From the NCBI GenBank assembly GCA_003175865.1, contig PSRF01000387.1:1-7074 (forward strand): a DNA stretch of 7,074 nucleotides. Direction: 5' to 3'. The DNA comes from Blastocatellia bacterium (GTDB lineage: Bacteria; Acidobacteriota; Blastocatellia; Pyrinomonadales; Pyrinomonadaceae). A model generated the notes under the pieces. That model did no database searches, had not been told where the DNA came from, and worked only from the letters and a program-made list of their open reading frames with translations. Made by a program: the position numbers and the translations under genes. This document shows, piece after piece, positions 5,971 through 7,074 of this stretch (position 1 is its first letter; each line of letters starts with the position of its first letter).

Positions 5971-7074
5971 ATGTACAGCAAAATAGCCTGCCGTTTCCTT
6001 TTAAAGCCAATATTCCTCTTGGCGCTTTCCGTGGTTGTATTTACTAGCCGAGGCAGTGCAAACGACTGTACGTTGCCACTCTTCGGTTCACCTTGGCATT
6101 TCTCAAATAGCGGCACTACGGTGCGCACGGCAATTGCCGACTTTAACAACGACGGCAACCTTGACGTTGCTGCTACTGCGCATGACGCGTCGTTCGTTGG
6201 AATTTTCATTGGCAATGGAACAGGAAGCTTTGTCCGTCAGACAGTTCTCTCAGCAGGCAACTTCAACGTCCCGGTCGCCGCTGGTGATTTCAATAATGAC
6301 GGCAAACAGGATCTCGCAGTTGGAAGTCGAGACGGAACAGTTTGGATCTACATGGGAAATGGCAACGGCACCTTTTCGTCACCGAACCGATATTCAGATG
6401 GCCCTGGCGAAGCTTATGAAATGGTAGTTGCAGATTTCAATCAGGACGGCAAGCTCGATCTGGCAATTGGCCACCAGTTCGCTGGTCTCGCAATCATGAT
6501 TGGAAATGGAAACGGCGGTTTTTCGCAAACGGGCACTTATCTGTCCGGATTAGGTCCTGTCAAGGTCGTGACAGCAGATTTCAATCATGACGGAAAACCA
6601 GACCTGATTACTGCTAACCAGCAAGCCCAGAATGAATCTCTACTCTTGGGAGATGGTATGGGCGGATTTACTGTCACTAATCTACCCTCTCAATCCTTTC
6701 CTGATAACTACACTAACGCCGGCTTTGCAGTTGGCGACTTTAATGGCGATGGGAATACTGATTTTGCCACGAGTGGCAGCGGAACTTCTCTCGTAATCTT
6801 TTATGGAAACGGGCAAGGGTTATTCCCGACTTCTCAGACGTTCGCAAGCGCAGCGAATAATTGTCCTTACGCCGCCGATTTAGACGGCGATGGGAACACA
6901 GACATCGTTGCGACAAGCCACAGCAATAGTATTGCTTCGATCATCTTTGGGAATGGAACAGGCGGATTCAGCTCACCGATTAGTTTCCCAGTTGGCAACG
7001 GACCACAGACGTTATCGGTCGCTGACCTGAACAATGATGGTAAGCCTGACTTGGTTACTCCAAACTATTATGGC
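5971..7074 (+). CDS. Secreted FG-GAP/VCBS-repeat protein (integrin-alpha-like propeller); C-terminus cut by right window edge
   Basis: The frame is open for 368 codons to the window end. Residues 1-30 are a signal peptide (basic start, hydrophobic FLLALSVVVF, likely cleavage after RGSA). From residue about 50 on, the protein consists of repeats of the FG-GAP/VCBS type: a calcium loop D-[FL]-[ND]-x-D-G-x-x-D followed by a hydrophobic strand, then a GNGxGxF motif. Loops start at Asp57, 106, 155, 203, 256, 303 and 352, spaced 47-53 residues. Seven are visible, enough for one integrin-alpha-type seven-bladed propeller, though the last is incomplete here. Family members are exported calcium-binding proteins used in adhesion or carbohydrate and protein binding; no enzymatic motif is visible so far. 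What follows (more repeats, an Ig-like or a sorting domain) is outside the window. The gene follows the subtilase in the same direction after 523 bases and a probable terminator, so it probably has its own promoter. Confidence 0.95.
   Translation, partial: MYSKIACRFLLKPIFLLALSVVVFTSRGSANDCTLPLFGSPWHFSNSGTTVRTAIADFNNDGNLDVAATAHDASFVGIFIGNGTGSFVRQTVLSAGNFNVPVAAGDFNNDGKQDLAVGSRDGTVWIYMGNGNGTFSSPNRYSDGPGEAYEMVVADFNQDGKLDLAIGHQFAGLAIMIGNGNGGFSQTGTYLSGLGPVKVVTADFNHDGKPDLITANQQAQNESLLLGDGMGGFTVTNLPSQSFPDNYTNAGFAVGDFNGDGNTDFATSGSGTSLVIFYGNGQGLFPTSQTFASAANNCPYAADLDGDGNTDIVATSHSNSIASIIFGNGTGGFSSPISFPVGNGPQTLSVADLNNDGKPDLVTPNYYG
6124..7074 (+). repeat. Seven FG-GAP calcium-loop repeats
   Basis: Each unit carries a D-x-[ND]-x-D-G-x-x-D loop: ADFNNDGNLD (56-65), GDFNNDGKQD (105-114), ADFNQDGKLD (154-163), ADFNHDGKPD (202-211), GDFNGDGNTD (255-264), ADLDGDGNTD (302-311) and ADLNNDGKPD (351-360). 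All loop acids are intact, so all seven sites should bind calcium. Six units are followed by a G-[ND]-G-x-G-x-F-like turn; the seventh is cut off. Confidence 0.93.

Noticed and set aside
6035..6427. A 130-residue frame inside the FG-GAP gene
   Set aside because: It overlaps the calcium-loop repeats in another frame, is Thr/Ser-rich and lacks any motif; it is a shadow of the real gene.

Overview
The window carries three long reading frames, two of them cut by the window edges, plus two gene-poor stretches of about 620 and 520 bases. All three proteins begin with a clear export signal, and all three are built largely of repeats: TPR helices in the first, and beta-propeller blades in the other two. 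The base composition looks close to balanced. The protein styles (PPC-like + TPR protein heading into a probable CHAT domain, fervidolysin-type subtilase with a blade-repeat tail, FG-GAP/VCBS protein) resemble soil Acidobacteriota, most likely Blastocatellia. That placement is inference from family style; there is no rRNA or marker gene here.

Layout. Bases 1-2036, minus strand: N-terminal 678 residues of a secreted protein with a PPC-like beta domain, about nine TPR units on an almost exact 40-residue period, and the linker that normally leads into a CHAT (caspase-like) domain, which would lie beyond the left edge. Bases 2037-2660: divergent intergenic region with a cluster of small dyads but no gene. 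Bases 2661-5447, plus strand: a complete 928-residue secreted subtilase (family S8) with propeptide, intact catalytic residues, a fibronectin type III domain and a C-terminal repeat region that reads as a seven-bladed beta-propeller. Bases 5448-5970: intergenic, holding a long hairpin just after the protease stop codon and a REP/BIME-like pair of inverted palindromes whose stems differ by a compensatory base-pair change. Bases 5971-7074, plus strand: the first 368 residues of a secreted FG-GAP/VCBS protein with seven calcium-loop repeats, open at the right edge.

How they fit together: the TPR protein and the protease are divergently transcribed from the 624-base gap, and the FG-GAP gene has the same direction as the protease but is separated from it by a probable terminator and a repeat element, so it is probably its own transcription unit. 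The shared theme is the cell exterior: a protease, a probable caspase-like protein and a calcium-binding propeller protein. No sign of a phage-defence island, CRISPR array, insertion sequence or RNA gene was seen. The most unusual items are the propeller architecture of the protease and the covarying inverted repeat at 5552-5672.
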